Made by a program: the position numbers and the translations under genes. Positions 8,354 through 17,704 of a stretch of DNA of 64,000 nt are shown here, one piece after another. Position 1 is the stretch's first letter. Each line of letters begins with the position of its first letter. The stretch is from NCBI RefSeq assembly GCF_003313385.1, contig NZ_QMHN01000001.1, forward strand, positions 929,325-993,324. The letters are read 5' to 3'. The notes beneath the pieces were generated by a model. The model saw only the letters and a list, made by a program, of their open reading frames with translations. It was not told the origin of the DNA and searched no databases. Source of the DNA: Pedobacter chitinilyticus. Lineage in GTDB: Bacteria; Bacteroidota; Bacteroidia; Sphingobacteriales; Sphingobacteriaceae.

Positions 8354-10597
8354 CTAGTTCCCTAACTCACTCATGAATTTAATGCGCATGAGCTGGATTT
8401 CTTCTCTGGTATAATCAGTTTCACCCAAATCCCTTAATGCTAAGTCTATTGAATCGGTATCTGCTGATTGGAAATAGTCGAAAACTTCATCTTGCCTATC
8501 TTCATCTATCATCTCATCGATGTAATAGGTTAAGTTAAGTTTAGTGCCCGAATTAACAATAGCTTCTACTTCTTTGATGATATCAGCATAGGTAATGCCT
8601 TTTGAACGGGCAATATCTTCTAAGCTAATTTGTCTATCAATATTTTGAATAATAGAGACCTTTAAAGCCGATTTATTCGCCTGGGTTTTAATCACTAAAT
8701 CCACAGGTCTGTCAATGTCGTTGTCTTCTACGTACTTCTTAATCAACTCAATAAATGGCGCTCCAAATTTAAGTGCCTTTCCATTACCAACCCCCGAAAT
8801 CTGTTTTAACTCATCGCTGGTAATTGGATAGTGGGTACACATTTCTTCCAAAGAAGGGTCTTGGAAAACTACAAATGGGGGAACATTTTTTTGCTTGGCG
8901 ATTTTTTTGCGAAGGTCCTTTAACAGTTGCAGTAGTTGTGTATCTAAAGCCGCAGTAGCTTGTTTTACTTCATCTTCATCGTCATCTCCTGCGGTATCTA
9001 CAATTTCGTTTAATATAAATTTAAGACTATATGGGTTTTCTATAAACTCACGTCCAATTTTGGTAAGTTTCAGTAAACCATAATTGTCAATATCCTTCGC
9101 TAAAAAATTATTTAAAACGGCCTGTCTTAACAATGATTTCCATAAATTCTCACCATCTGCCTTACCTGAACCAAATTCTGGAAGTTTACTGTGTTCGTAA
9201 GCAATGGTTTGGGCCGTTTCGTAACCCATGAAAACGTTGATCAAATGGGCATCATCAAATTTTTCGCCGCTACTTTCTACCAATTTGAGTAGTGTGAGCA
9301 GTTTTTCTTCAGCGTCAAACTGTTGCTTTGGTTTTTTACAGTTATCGCACATGCAGTTACAGCCAGTTTCGTTGAAATTCTCTCCGAAATAGTGCAAAAT
9401 TTGCTTTCGTCTACAAACAGAAGATTCGGCATAATCTATCACTTCCTTCAAAATCTGAGTACCAATTTCACGTTCAGAAACAGGTTTGTCTTTCATGAAC
9501 TTGGCCAGCTTCTCTACGTCTTTCTGCGAATAAAAGGCAATACAAACTCCTTCGCCACCGTCACGACCAGCTCTACCTGTTTCCTGATAATATCCTTCCA
9601 TGCTTTTAGGCACATCGTGATGAATGACAAATCTTACGTCAGGCTTATCAATTCCCATACCAAAAGCAATAGTGGCAACAATCACCTCTACATCTTCCAT
9701 CAGGAATTTATCTTGTGTATCAGCCCTTACCTTTGGCTCCAATCCCGCATGATAAGGCAAGGCTTTAATCCCATTGATATTTAGGTTTTCAGCTACTTCC
9801 TCTACTTTTTTACGGCTTAAACAGTAAATAATTCCAGATTTACCTGGGTTGTATTTTACATATTTAATGATTTCTTTGTTGATGTTCTTTTTAGGGCGGA
9901 TTTCATAAAAAAGGTTTGGCCTGTTAAATGACGACTTGTATAAAGTGGCATCCGTCATGCCCAAGTTTTTAATGATATCTTGCTGTACTTTGGGTGTTGC
10001 AGTAGCCGTTAAAGCAATAATTGGAATATTTTCACCCAATCCTGCAATCACCTGTCTGATTTTCCGATACTCTGGTCTAAAATCATGTCCCCATTCAGAA
10101 ATACAATGCGCCTCATCTACTGCAACAAACGAAATTTTTAATAATCTTAAAAATTCGACATTCTCTTGCTTGGCTAAAGATTCGGGGGCAACATACAACA
10201 ATTTGGTATGGCCGTTTAATAAATCGGTTTTCACCTGCGTGATTTCCGATTTGGTAAGTGACGAGTTTAAAAAATGCGCTATGCTATCGTTGCCTCCAAA
10301 TGCCCTAATTTGGTCTACCTGATTTTTCATTAGGGCGATGAGTGGCGAAATTACAATGGCAGTACCTTCGCTCATTAAAGCTGGCAACTGATAACAGATG
10401 GACTTTCCTCCACCCGTTGGCATAATTACAAATGTATTTTTTCCCTCTAATATATTGGTGATAATCGATTCTTGATCGCCTTTAAAATTATCGAAACCGA
10501 AGAATGTTTGAAGGTTATCAAATAAAGACTTCTTGACGTCCATTTCCTGTGCTGAATATTGTGTGCTATTATTGTTCAAAATAACATAATTTTGCAT
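8354..10597 (-). CDS. recQ: ATP-dependent DNA helicase RecQ
   Basis: A 747-residue 3'-5' DNA helicase of recombination repair. Walker A TGGGKS lies at about 61-66, DEAH at about 161-164 within AVDEAHCISEWGHDFRPEY, and motif VI as YYQETGRAGRDG. These are followed by the zinc-binding RQC cysteines (VCRRKQIL...CNCMCDNC, about 395-425), an HRDC domain (about 555-625), and a C-terminal helical extension of about 110 residues with a helix-turn-helix look. The assigned ATG 10597 leaves only 33 bases to the divergent kdsD. An internal ATG at 10543 (MDVKKSLFDNLQ) is at least as plausible, because the first 18 residues look unlike RecQ. Confidence 0.95.
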   Translation of the reverse strand: MQNYVILNNNSTQYSAQEMDVKKSLFDNLQTFFGFDNFKGDQESIITNILEGKNTFVIMPTGGGKSICYQLPALMSEGTAIVISPLIALMKNQVDQIRAFGGNDSIAHFLNSSLTKSEITQVKTDLLNGHTKLLYVAPESLAKQENVEFLRLLKISFVAVDEAHCISEWGHDFRPEYRKIRQVIAGLGENIPIIALTATATPKVQQDIIKNLGMTDATLYKSSFNRPNLFYEIRPKKNINKEIIKYVKYNPGKSGIIYCLSRKKVEEVAENLNINGIKALPYHAGLEPKVRADTQDKFLMEDVEVIVATIAFGMGIDKPDVRFVIHHDVPKSMEGYYQETGRAGRDGGEGVCIAFYSQKDVEKLAKFMKDKPVSEREIGTQILKEVIDYAESSVCRRKQILHYFGENFNETGCNCMCDNCKKPKQQFDAEEKLLTLLKLVESSGEKFDDAHLINVFMGYETAQTIAYEHSKLPEFGSGKADGENLWKSLLRQAVLNNFLAKDIDNYGLLKLTKIGREFIENPYSLKFILNEIVDTAGDDDEDEVKQATAALDTQLLQLLKDLRKKIAKQKNVPPFVVFQDPSLEEMCTHYPITSDELKQISGVGNGKALKFGAPFIELIKKYVEDNDIDRPVDLVIKTQANKSALKVSIIQNIDRQISLEDIARSKGITYADIIKEVEAIVNSGTKLNLTYYIDEMIDEDRQDEVFDYFQSADTDSIDLALRDLGETDYTREEIQLMRIKFMSELGN

Positions 10598-10630
10598 TAA
10601 TTAAAGTATTAATTTACTAATAAATTCTCT

Positions 10631-11596
10631 TTGGAAAGTAAAAAATCTATAATTGATTCGGCTACATCTACGCTGAAGCTGGAATCTGAAGCCATATTAG
10701 GGCTTATTAACTATATCGACGATGATTTTGTGGAGACGGTTAACACTATTTTGAATAGCCGAGGACGTGTGATCGTTACTGGAATTGGCAAAAGTGCCAT
10801 TATTGCACAAAAAATTGTGGCCACTTTTAACTCTACTGGAACGCCAGCTGTTTTTATGCATGCCGCAGATGCAGTACATGGCGACCTAGGCATGATTCAA
10901 AAAGATGATGTGGTACTTTGTTTGTCCAAAAGTGGCAATACCCCAGAAATTAAACTGCTTGCCCCTCTTTTAAAACTATCAGGAAATAAGCTGGTGGGCA
11001 TGCTGGGAAATATCAACTCTGATTTAGCCAAACAAGCAGATTTAATTTTGAATACTACCGTAGAAAAAGAAGCCTGTCCGCACAATTTAGCACCTACTAC
11101 CAGTACTACCGCACAACTAGCTATGGGCGATGCTTTAGCCATTTGTCTATTGCAGGCTAGAAACTTCCAATCCACAGATTTTGCTAAATATCATCCAGGC
11201 GGTTCATTAGGAAAAAGATTGTACTTAAAGGCCGGCGATATTGCTGCCAAAAATGAAAAGCCGTCAATATCACCGAATGCGCCAGTAAAAGACATCATTA
11301 TTGAAATTAGTAAAAACCGTTTAGGAGCTGTTGTTGTTACTGAAGGTGATGAGATCCATGGGGTAATTACCGATGGAGATATTAGACGGATGCTTGAAAA
11401 ACATACCAATCTTGAAAATATCAAAGCTAGTGACCTGATGAACACCAATCCTAAGAAAATTGATTGTGAAGAGTTGGCCTTATTAGCGTTAGAAATTATT
11501 AAGAAAAACAATATTACCCAAATTTTGGTGACCAAAGAAGGTCGTTATTTTGGTTTGGTTCATTTACACGATCTTTTACAAGAAGGTATCGTTTAA
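10631..11596 (+). CDS. kdsD: Arabinose-5-phosphate isomerase (KpsF/GutQ family)
   Basis: Interconverts ribulose 5-phosphate and arabinose 5-phosphate, feeding KdsA. 321 residues: a SIS domain (about 35-175, with VTGIGKSAIIAQKIVATFNS and LSKSGNTPEI) followed by two CBS domains (about 205-320). The start must be TTG at 10631: a TAA in frame at 10610 precedes it, no ATG lies between, and the N-terminal helix (SIIDSATSTLKLESEA) aligns with relatives only if translation starts here. The TTG start and the 33-base gap to recQ are unusual. The next gene follows after 21 bases. Confidence 0.94.
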   Translation: MESKKSIIDSATSTLKLESEAILGLINYIDDDFVETVNTILNSRGRVIVTGIGKSAIIAQKIVATFNSTGTPAVFMHAADAVHGDLGMIQKDDVVLCLSKSGNTPEIKLLAPLLKLSGNKLVGMLGNINSDLAKQADLILNTTVEKEACPHNLAPTTSTTAQLAMGDALAICLLQARNFQSTDFAKYHPGGSLGKRLYLKAGDIAAKNEKPSISPNAPVKDIIIEISKNRLGAVVVTEGDEIHGVITDGDIRRMLEKHTNLENIKASDLMNTNPKKIDCEELALLALEIIKKNNITQILVTKEGRYFGLVHLHDLLQEGIV

Positions 11597-11601
11597 AAAA
11601 T

Positions 11602-11609
11602 TATATTTG
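11602..11609 (+). promoter_or_regulatory. -7 promoter element, mannose-1-P guanylyltransferase
   Basis: TATATTTG matches TAnnTTTG exactly. It starts 6 bases after the kdsD stop and ends 8 bases before the ATG at 11618. Transcripts from it would be nearly leaderless, in addition to any readthrough from kdsD. Confidence 0.5.
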
Positions 11610-11617
11610 CCTTGAAG

Positions 11618-12709
11618 ATGAACAAAAACAGGTATGCATTAATTATGGCTGGCGGCGTTGGAAGTCGTTTTTGGCCAGTAAGTAGAACAGAATTCCCTAA
11701 ACAATTTATAGATTTTTTTGGTGTTGGTAAGACACTTATACAAAGTACTTACGATCGCTTTCTGCAAATTTGCTTGCCAGAAAACATCTTCATTGTCACC
11801 AATGAAAGCTATGTTGATCTGATCAAAGAGCAACTACCTCAATTAGGTGAAAATCAGATTTTAGCTGAACCAATGATGCGTAACACAGCTCCTTGTATTG
11901 CTTACGGTTCTTCTAAAATTGCTGAACTTAATCCTGATGCTGTCATTGTAGTTGCACCATCAGACCACACCATTGCTAATCAAGCTGCTTTTATCAATGC
12001 CATTGAAACCTCGATGGAAGTGGCTGCACAGACTGATTGTTTAATCACTTTAGGAATTAAGCCAAACAGACCCGACACAGGTTATGGGTATATCCAATAT
12101 ACAGACGAAGTTTTAGTAGGTAATAGCGAAGTTCATAAGGTAAAAACATTTACAGAAAAGCCAAATTTAGAGCTCGCCAAGTCTTTCCTTCAAAGTGGCG
12201 ATTTCCTTTGGAACGCTGGTATTTTTATATGGTCTGCGAGTGCCATTAACAGAGCATTACAAAGGCATCTACCAGACATGCACGAGATTTTTACTGGTGG
12301 CAGAACAGTTTACAATACTGATAATGAAAAGGCTTTTATCGCCAATGCTTACCAACTTTGCACCAATATCTCCATAGATTTCGGTATCATGGAAAAAGCA
12401 GATAATGTTTTCGTGTTGCCATCAGATTTTGGGTGGTCTGACTTAGGAACTTGGGCTTCTATTTACGAAATGGCCGAAAAAGATTACGTAGGTAATGCGG
12501 TAATACCTTCTGAACAGGTCATGATGTACGATTCTTCTAACTGTATGGTAAATGTACCGAAAGAAAAATTGGTCATTTTGCAGGGGATGCACGATTACAT
12601 TGTGGTGGAGGAAAACAACACCCTATTAATCTGTAAACGAGCAGAAGAGCAAAACGTTAAAAATATTGTTGCTGATGTAAAAGCAAAGTTTGGCGGGAAG
12701 TTTATCTAA
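11618..12709 (+). CDS. Mannose-1-phosphate guanylyltransferase
   Basis: Makes GDP-mannose from GTP and mannose 1-phosphate for surface glycans. 363 residues, the single-domain form without the phosphomannose isomerase half. The nucleotidyltransferase signature is near the N-terminus (LIMAGGVGSRFWPVSR, then FPKQF), with EPMMRNTAPCIAYG, PSDHTI, FTEKP and WNAGIFIWSA further on. It ends in a region matching the guanylyltransferase C-terminus (DYIVVEENNTLLICKR). Start ATG 11618 is preferred over TTG 11612. The stop overlaps the stop of convergent rlmB by 4 bases. Confidence 0.93.
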   Translation: MNKNRYALIMAGGVGSRFWPVSRTEFPKQFIDFFGVGKTLIQSTYDRFLQICLPENIFIVTNESYVDLIKEQLPQLGENQILAEPMMRNTAPCIAYGSSKIAELNPDAVIVVAPSDHTIANQAAFINAIETSMEVAAQTDCLITLGIKPNRPDTGYGYIQYTDEVLVGNSEVHKVKTFTEKPNLELAKSFLQSGDFLWNAGIFIWSASAINRALQRHLPDMHEIFTGGRTVYNTDNEKAFIANAYQLCTNISIDFGIMEKADNVFVLPSDFGWSDLGTWASIYEMAEKDYVGNAVIPSEQVMMYDSSNCMVNVPKEKLVILQGMHDYIVVEENNTLLICKRAEEQNVKNIVADVKAKFGGKFI

Positions 12710-13476
12710 CCCGTCACACGTTGTCTTACTGCTTCGTATAAAATTACCCCAGCAGCAACCGAAACATTTAAGGATTCGATTTTGCCAGCCATTGGAATTT
12801 TGGCCAAATGGTTGGCTACTCTTAATAAATCATTAGAAATACCCTCATCTTCGGAACCCATCAGAATAGCGGTAGGCATCGAATAATCAGGCGCATAAAT
12901 TAAATCGTTGGTTTTCTCGGTACAAGCTACTACCTGCAAACCACTATCTTGTAAAAATAAACAGACTTTATGCAAATTCGCATGTCTACAAACTGGGATA
13001 GAAAATAATGCTCCCGCAGAAGTTTTAATCGCATCTGCGTTAATTTGTGCTGCATTTTTTAAAGGAACTACAATTGCGTGTACACCCACACAAGCAGCAG
13101 TACGGGCAATAGCGCCCATGTTTCTAACATCAGTCACACTATCCAGTACTAAAATTAATGGTGTCTCCCCTTTTTCGTAAATAGCAGGAATAATATCTTC
13201 GATATTTTGATAAGTAATAGGAGAAATTACCGCAATAACTCCTTGGTGGTTCTTTTGAGTCATCCTATTTAACTTCTCTATAGGAACCACGCTCATCGGG
13301 ATTAAAGAACCCGACAATAAAGCTTTCAATTCTAGAAACAACTCGCCAGAAAGACCTCTTTGAACGTAAATGGTTTCTATATCACGGCCTGCTTTTATTG
13401 CTTCGATTACAGCCCTAATACCAAAAACAAATTCATTATTCTCTTTAATTCTTTGCGGTCTTCTAAAATTATCCAT
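12706..13476 (-). CDS. rlmB: 23S rRNA (guanosine-2'-O)-methyltransferase RlmB-type (SpoU)
   Basis: A 256-residue SPOUT methyltransferase that 2'-O-methylates a guanosine in 23S rRNA. The N-terminal substrate-binding domain (FVFGIRAVIEAI, typical of RlmB/TrmH) is followed by the knotted SAM-binding domain. Its three motifs are DSVTDVRNMGAIARTAACVG, ILMGSEDEGIS and IPMAGKIESLNVSVAAGVILYEAVRQR. Start ATG 13476 with a good -7 promoter element just upstream. RlmB is the likely member, but other TrmH-family specificity cannot be excluded. It is convergent and 4-bp overlapping with the guanylyltransferase gene. Confidence 0.9.
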   Translation of the reverse strand: MDNFRRPQRIKENNEFVFGIRAVIEAIKAGRDIETIYVQRGLSGELFLELKALLSGSLIPMSVVPIEKLNRMTQKNHQGVIAVISPITYQNIEDIIPAIYEKGETPLILVLDSVTDVRNMGAIARTAACVGVHAIVVPLKNAAQINADAIKTSAGALFSIPVCRHANLHKVCLFLQDSGLQVVACTEKTNDLIYAPDYSMPTAILMGSEDEGISNDLLRVANHLAKIPMAGKIESLNVSVAAGVILYEAVRQRVTG

Positions 13477-13493
13477 GCCTATTAATTATTGTG

Positions 13494-13501
13494 CAAAAGT
13501 A
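13494..13501 (-). promoter_or_regulatory. -7 promoter element of rlmB
   Basis: On the minus strand this reads TACTTTTG, an exact TAnnTTTG match, ending 17 bases before the rlmB ATG. The predicted leader is about 10 bases. Confidence 0.55.
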
Positions 13502-13650
13502 ATTATTAAAAGCTCAATACAAGCTTATCCACATAAAATTGTTTACAACTGCGCTGTGTTTATAATATAGCGAAAAAAATCATCAGATTAGCATTCAAGT
13601 TGTTGACAATCGACTTAAAACTTCTTCCAACAAAAAGGTCTTATTTTAGT

Positions 13651-13658
13651 TACTTTTG
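13651..13658 (+). promoter_or_regulatory. -7 promoter element of dnaB
   Basis: TACTTTTG, an exact match to TAnnTTTG, ends only 4 bases before ATG 13663. Transcription would begin close to that ATG, giving a leaderless message or favouring ATG 13669. Confidence 0.5.
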
Positions 13659-13662
13659 CTTC

Positions 13663-15225
13663 ATGAGCATGGATAACGAACAAAAGGGACAAGGCAAATA
13701 TTCATTATCAGCCAGAAAAAGCCGACTAGCCAATACCATTAGTACAGTAGATAAAATACAACCACAGGCTACCGATTTGGAAGAAGCGGTATTGGGAGCT
13801 TTAATGCTAGAAAAAGATGCCTTATCTGCCGTTATTGACGTGCTTAAGCCTGAACTTTTTTACGACGAAAGACACAAGAGAGTTTTCGAAGCGATACAAA
13901 CACTTTTCCAGAAATCTAAACCTGTTGATATTTTAACCGTAACTACAGAATTACGTACCAATGGCAGCTTAGAAATGATTGGAGGTGCTTACTATGTAAC
14001 TTACCTTACTAATCGCGTATCTTCGGCGGCAAATATTGAGTTTCACGCTCGTATTATTTCTCAAAAATATATTCAACGCGAGCTGATTAGGATTTCTACG
14101 GAGATTATTAAAAATGCTTACGAAGACACTACGGATATTTTCGACCTATTAGATATGGCCGAAAAAAACCTATTTGACATTGCGCAAAACAATTTACGTA
14201 GAGATACGCAAAAAATGGATGCCATTGTTAAACAGTCTTTAGCTTCTTTGGAAGAATTAAGAACTAAAACAGATGGTTTAACTGGGGTACCTTCTGGATT
14301 TACAGATTTAGACAGGGTAACTGGTGGATGGCAGAAATCGGATTTGGTAATTATTGCTGCTCGTCCAGCGATGGGTAAAACCGCCTTCGTACTAAGTTGT
14401 GCTCGTAATGCCGCGGTAGATTTTCAAAAGCCAGTTGTTGTATTTTCTTTAGAGATGTCCTCGGTTCAGTTGGTAAATCGTTTAATTTCTGGTGAAGCCG
14501 AAATTGAACAGGAGAAAATCAGAAAAGGTAACTTGGCGGAATGGGAATGGCAACAATTACACAGTAAAATTGGCCGACTTTCAGAAGCGCCGCTTTTAAT
14601 TGACGATACGCCTGCCTTGAACATCTTTGAATTTAGGGCAAAATGCCGCAGGTTAAAATCGCAATACGATATCCAAATGGTCATTGTCGATTATTTGCAG
14701 TTGATGCATGGTAAAGGCGAAGGTGGTGGTAACCGTGAGCAGGAAATTGGTAGTATTTCGCGTGCCTTAAAATCAGTAGCAAAAGAATTAGATGTTTCCG
14801 TAATTGCACTTTCGCAGTTAAGTCGTGCGGTAGAAAGTAGACCAGGACAGAACGGTAAACGTCCAATGTTATCCGATTTACGTGAATCTGGTTCAATTGA
14901 GCAGGATGCCGATATGGTACTTTTCCTTTATCGTCCAGAATATTACGGTATCATGGAAGATGAAAGTGGGCGTTCAAATGCGGGTGTAGGTGAGGTAATT
15001 ATCGGTAAAAACCGTCACGGTGAAACGGGTATTGTACCATTGAGATTTATTGGTAAATACGTGAAATTTGCCGATTTGGAAGACAGCTTCCTTCCTCCTT
15101 CTAGTTTCTCTGCAGGAAGTGATAACAGTATGATGCCTTCAGAAAGTTTTGATAGGTCTCCTGGAAATATCATCATCAGACCATCAAGTATGAATGATAT
15201 GCCTGATGATGACCCACCGTTTTAA
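13663..15225 (+). CDS. dnaB: Replicative DNA helicase
   Basis: Hexameric 5'-3' helicase of the replication fork, 520 residues. The N-terminal domain (about 35-140, QATDLEEAVLGALML) is followed by a RecA-like motor with Walker A ARPAMGKT at about 233-240. The motor also has SLEMSSVQLVNRL, the Walker B region MVIVDYLQLM and the DnaB motif LSQLSRAVESRPG. The C-terminal ~40 residues are Ser/Pro/Asp-rich. Start ATG 13663 is chosen over a TTG at 13600, which would place coding sequence across the promoter element; ATG 13669 is also possible. No intein is present. A strong hairpin terminator follows. Confidence 0.97.
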   Translation: MSMDNEQKGQGKYSLSARKSRLANTISTVDKIQPQATDLEEAVLGALMLEKDALSAVIDVLKPELFYDERHKRVFEAIQTLFQKSKPVDILTVTTELRTNGSLEMIGGAYYVTYLTNRVSSAANIEFHARIISQKYIQRELIRISTEIIKNAYEDTTDIFDLLDMAEKNLFDIAQNNLRRDTQKMDAIVKQSLASLEELRTKTDGLTGVPSGFTDLDRVTGGWQKSDLVIIAARPAMGKTAFVLSCARNAAVDFQKPVVVFSLEMSSVQLVNRLISGEAEIEQEKIRKGNLAEWEWQQLHSKIGRLSEAPLLIDDTPALNIFEFRAKCRRLKSQYDIQMVIVDYLQLMHGKGEGGGNREQEIGSISRALKSVAKELDVSVIALSQLSRAVESRPGQNGKRPMLSDLRESGSIEQDADMVLFLYRPEYYGIMEDESGRSNAGVGEVIIGKNRHGETGIVPLRFIGKYVKFADLEDSFLPPSSFSAGSDNSMMPSESFDRSPGNIIIRPSSMNDMPDDDPPF

Positions 15226-15237
15226 GATATTTGAAAT

Positions 15238-15275
15238 AAAAAGGGCTTATGAAACATTTCATAAGCCCTTTTTAT
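15238..15275 (+). terminator. Rho-independent terminator after dnaB
   Basis: A 14-bp perfect stem (AAGGGCTTATGAAA at 15241-15254, complement at 15257-15270) with flanking A and T runs, directly behind the dnaB stop. With A and T tracts on the two sides it could also act on the opposite strand, after the LOG-family gene. Confidence 0.85.
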
Positions 15276-15345
15276 TTAATCGTTAACATATTGTTAGATT
15301 CATACCAGACTTACGAAGTTTCTAAAACTTCATAAGTCTTAAAAA

Positions 15346-16092
15346 TTAACTTGCTTTCGCATCTGGCTTTTCTTCTCCAAAAATCCACCAAGCTTTTTTA
15401 GGTGATTGCAATTTAAATATAGGTGCCGTTTCTCTATACTTCCTGATGTGCCTTACCACTTCTTCTATATCATCGGTAAACAAAAGCAAATCCATATCTT
15501 CTGGACTAATGGTTTTCTCAGCCATCATTCGCTCAATATGTAGATAAATTTCATGATGAAAATCCTTTCCCATAATTACAATCGGGAATTTTTCCACTTT
15601 GCCTGTTTGAATAAGCGTCAAGGTTTCAAAAAACTCATCTAACGTACCAAAACCTCCAGGTAGTACTACAAAAGCATAAGAATACTTTCTTAAAAGCTCT
15701 TTTCTCACAAAGAAATACTCAATGTTTACTGAAGTATCCAAATAAGGGTTTTCATGTTGTTCATGTGGCAACACAATGTTACAGCCTACCGACAAACCAC
15801 CAGCATCCTTTGCGCCTCTATTGGCGGCTTCCATAATACCAGGCCCACCACCTGTCATAATCGTAAAACCTAATTTCGAAATCTCGGCAGATACTTTGCG
15901 AGCCATTTCATAATATGGGTGGTCTTCTTTAAAACGGGCCGAACCAAAAACGGTTACACAAGGGCCTACAAAATGAAGCTTTCTAAATCCTTTATAAAAC
16001 TGATAAATAATGCCTAAAACATATTTCAATTCCTGCCAACGTGTTCTGGCACCTTTAAAAAAACTAACTTCTTCTCTTACAAACTTATTCAT
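15346..16092 (-). CDS. LOG-family Rossmann-fold protein (TIGR00730)
   Basis: A 248-residue member of the lysine-decarboxylase-like/LOG family, whose characterised members are nucleotide 5'-monophosphate phosphoribohydrolases (cytokinin-activating in plants and some bacteria). The two family signatures are GGGPGIMEAANRGAKDAGG and LPGGFGTLDEFFETLT (PGGxGTxxE). The usual older name lysine decarboxylase is misleading. A basic N-terminal extension (RTRWQELKYVLGI) precedes the core. It is 6 bases downstream of the chromate transporter start region's operon partner, on the same strand. Confidence 0.9.
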   Translation of the reverse strand: MNKFVREEVSFFKGARTRWQELKYVLGIIYQFYKGFRKLHFVGPCVTVFGSARFKEDHPYYEMARKVSAEISKLGFTIMTGGGPGIMEAANRGAKDAGGLSVGCNIVLPHEQHENPYLDTSVNIEYFFVRKELLRKYSYAFVVLPGGFGTLDEFFETLTLIQTGKVEKFPIVIMGKDFHHEIYLHIERMMAEKTISPEDMDLLLFTDDIEEVVRHIRKYRETAPIFKLQSPKKAWWIFGEEKPDAKAS

Positions 16093-16098
16093 AGTAAA

Positions 16099-17298
16099 TT
16101 AAATGATATAGCCCAAAAACAAACCAGCAACAATAATCAATGCTGGGCTAATTTTGGTGAAATTCAACAATAAAAATGTAGCCAGTACAATACCCAAAAA
16201 TAGCCAATTTAACCCTACAGGAGCAATTAACATCACAAAAGCGGCAATAATAAAACCTACGCTTACCGCATTAATTCCTGAAAGCGAGTGTTTAATTCGA
16301 GAGATCTTCTTCAAATCATTCCAAAACGGCACAATAAAAAGCACCAAAATCAAACCAGGTAAATTGATCCCTAGTACTGCCAATAGACCACCTGTTGCTT
16401 GACCCAATATGCCGTAACCACCGTGTTTCATGCCCAAAGCGCCAATGTAGCTAGTGAAAGAAAAAGTTGGGCCTGGTAATACTTGTTGAAATGCAAAGCC
16501 AGACAGGAAATCGGTTTGGCTAAGGTAATGCTTCATTTGCACAAATTCGGTAAACATCATCGGCACTAGAACTTGTCCTCCACCAAAAATGAAAATACCA
16601 TTACGATAAAAATTCTCGAACAACCTGATGGGTAAACTGAAGGGCGACGTTCGATTGATGATAGCACCCAACATGGCCATAAAAAGAAGTACACCAATAA
16701 AATAACCTAGTTTTTTTGGATTGATGTTTGCAAATAACCGCACCCTTAATTCCGTTTCTTCAGTAGGTGTACCAATAGCCGAGGATACCATCCCACCAAT
16801 TAAAATGGCTAAAGGAAATACATAGGCCTCCCGTAATACCAAAGTGCCTACCAAAGCTCCTATCGCTAGAAATATAGATACTTGAGTAGTCAATACCTTT
16901 CGCCCTAACTGGAAAGCTCCGTAGGCTACCACGCCCAAGGCAATAGGATGTATATATTCTAGTGCTTCTGCAAATTTGTGTTTCTGATCTAACAAGGCAT
17001 ACCAAATCGCAGCCAATGTCATGATTGCTGCCGATGGTAAAATCCAAATCAAGAAAGTGATAATGGCTAATTTGAGTCCACCAACTTTATAGGCAACGCC
17101 TACCAATGTTTGGGTTGACGCAGGTCCTGGCAAAACTTGTGCTAACGCATTCAATTCCAACAGTTCTTCTTCGCTCACAAAATTAATATTGTTCACAAAG
17201 TAGCGCAATAGTAACGAAAGATGCGCTTGCGCCCCACCAAAAGCAGTGAAGGTGAAAAAGAACACATTTCTAAGAAAGAGAAGCTGTCTTTTGGCCAT
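16099..17298 (-). CDS. chrA: Chromate transporter (CHR family)
   Basis: A 399-residue inner-membrane protein with two homologous CHR halves, each with the hallmark FGGAQAHLS (N half) or FGGGQVLVPMM (C half) near its start and PGP motifs (QVLPGPASTQTLVGVA; QQVLPGPTFSFTSYIG). About ten hydrophobic segments are visible. Long-chain CHR proteins export chromate, but for this species the real substrate is unproven, and the gene symbol is given by family. It is followed 6 bases later by the LOG-family gene and preceded by a TPR protein, suggesting a three-gene unit. Confidence 0.9.
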   Translation of the reverse strand: MAKRQLLFLRNVFFFTFTAFGGAQAHLSLLLRYFVNNINFVSEEELLELNALAQVLPGPASTQTLVGVAYKVGGLKLAIITFLIWILPSAAIMTLAAIWYALLDQKHKFAEALEYIHPIALGVVAYGAFQLGRKVLTTQVSIFLAIGALVGTLVLREAYVFPLAILIGGMVSSAIGTPTEETELRVRLFANINPKKLGYFIGVLLFMAMLGAIINRTSPFSLPIRLFENFYRNGIFIFGGGQVLVPMMFTEFVQMKHYLSQTDFLSGFAFQQVLPGPTFSFTSYIGALGMKHGGYGILGQATGGLLAVLGINLPGLILVLFIVPFWNDLKKISRIKHSLSGINAVSVGFIIAAFVMLIAPVGLNWLFLGIVLATFLLLNFTKISPALIIVAGLFLGYII

Positions 17299-17329
17299 TA
17301 ACTTGGAACTAATTGATTTGCTAAATTTC

Positions 17330-17665
17330 TTAATCGTCCTCGTAATCTAAACCAGCAGCGCTGTTATATGCGCCTTGCAATTCAGATAACGCATGCATAT
17401 CTCTCTTTTGTCTCGCCGCTTGCATGCCAGTTTGATAAACTTCAATGGCTTCTTCCTTTTTCCCTAATTTTTCATAAAGTTTTCCCAAGTGATAGTAAGT
17501 GCCCACGTAATCGGGATGCTTTTGTGTTAACTCTAGGTAATATTTAAGTGCATTTTCAGTATCGTTTTGCACATTGTACTCGGTTGCAATGGCATAGAGT
17601 ATGAAACTGTCATTTGGATCGGCTGATAAAAAATCGAATAACTTGGCTAATCGTTGGTTTTGCAT
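17330..17665 (-). CDS. Small tetratricopeptide-repeat protein
   Basis: A 111-residue soluble protein made of two to three TPR units: DSFILYAIATEYNVQNDTENALKYYLEL and PDYVGTYYHLGKLYEKLGKKEEAIEVYQTGM are typical helices. There is no signal peptide, so it is cytoplasmic, presumably a protein-interaction adaptor. It is the first gene of the minus-strand unit with chrA (31 bases on) and the LOG gene. It is divergent from etfB across a 180-bp promoter region. Confidence 0.85.
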   Translation of the reverse strand: MQNQRLAKLFDFLSADPNDSFILYAIATEYNVQNDTENALKYYLELTQKHPDYVGTYYHLGKLYEKLGKKEEAIEVYQTGMQAARQKRDMHALSELQGAYNSAAGLDYEDD

Positions 17666-17704
17666 TTTAATTCCTTGCTTTTTTAATTAGATTTGCAAAC
17701 ATAC

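Noticed and set aside
13600..13662. Longer N-terminus for DnaB from TTG 13600
   Set aside because: It would encode residues across the -7 promoter element, and the ATG at 13663 fits the family.
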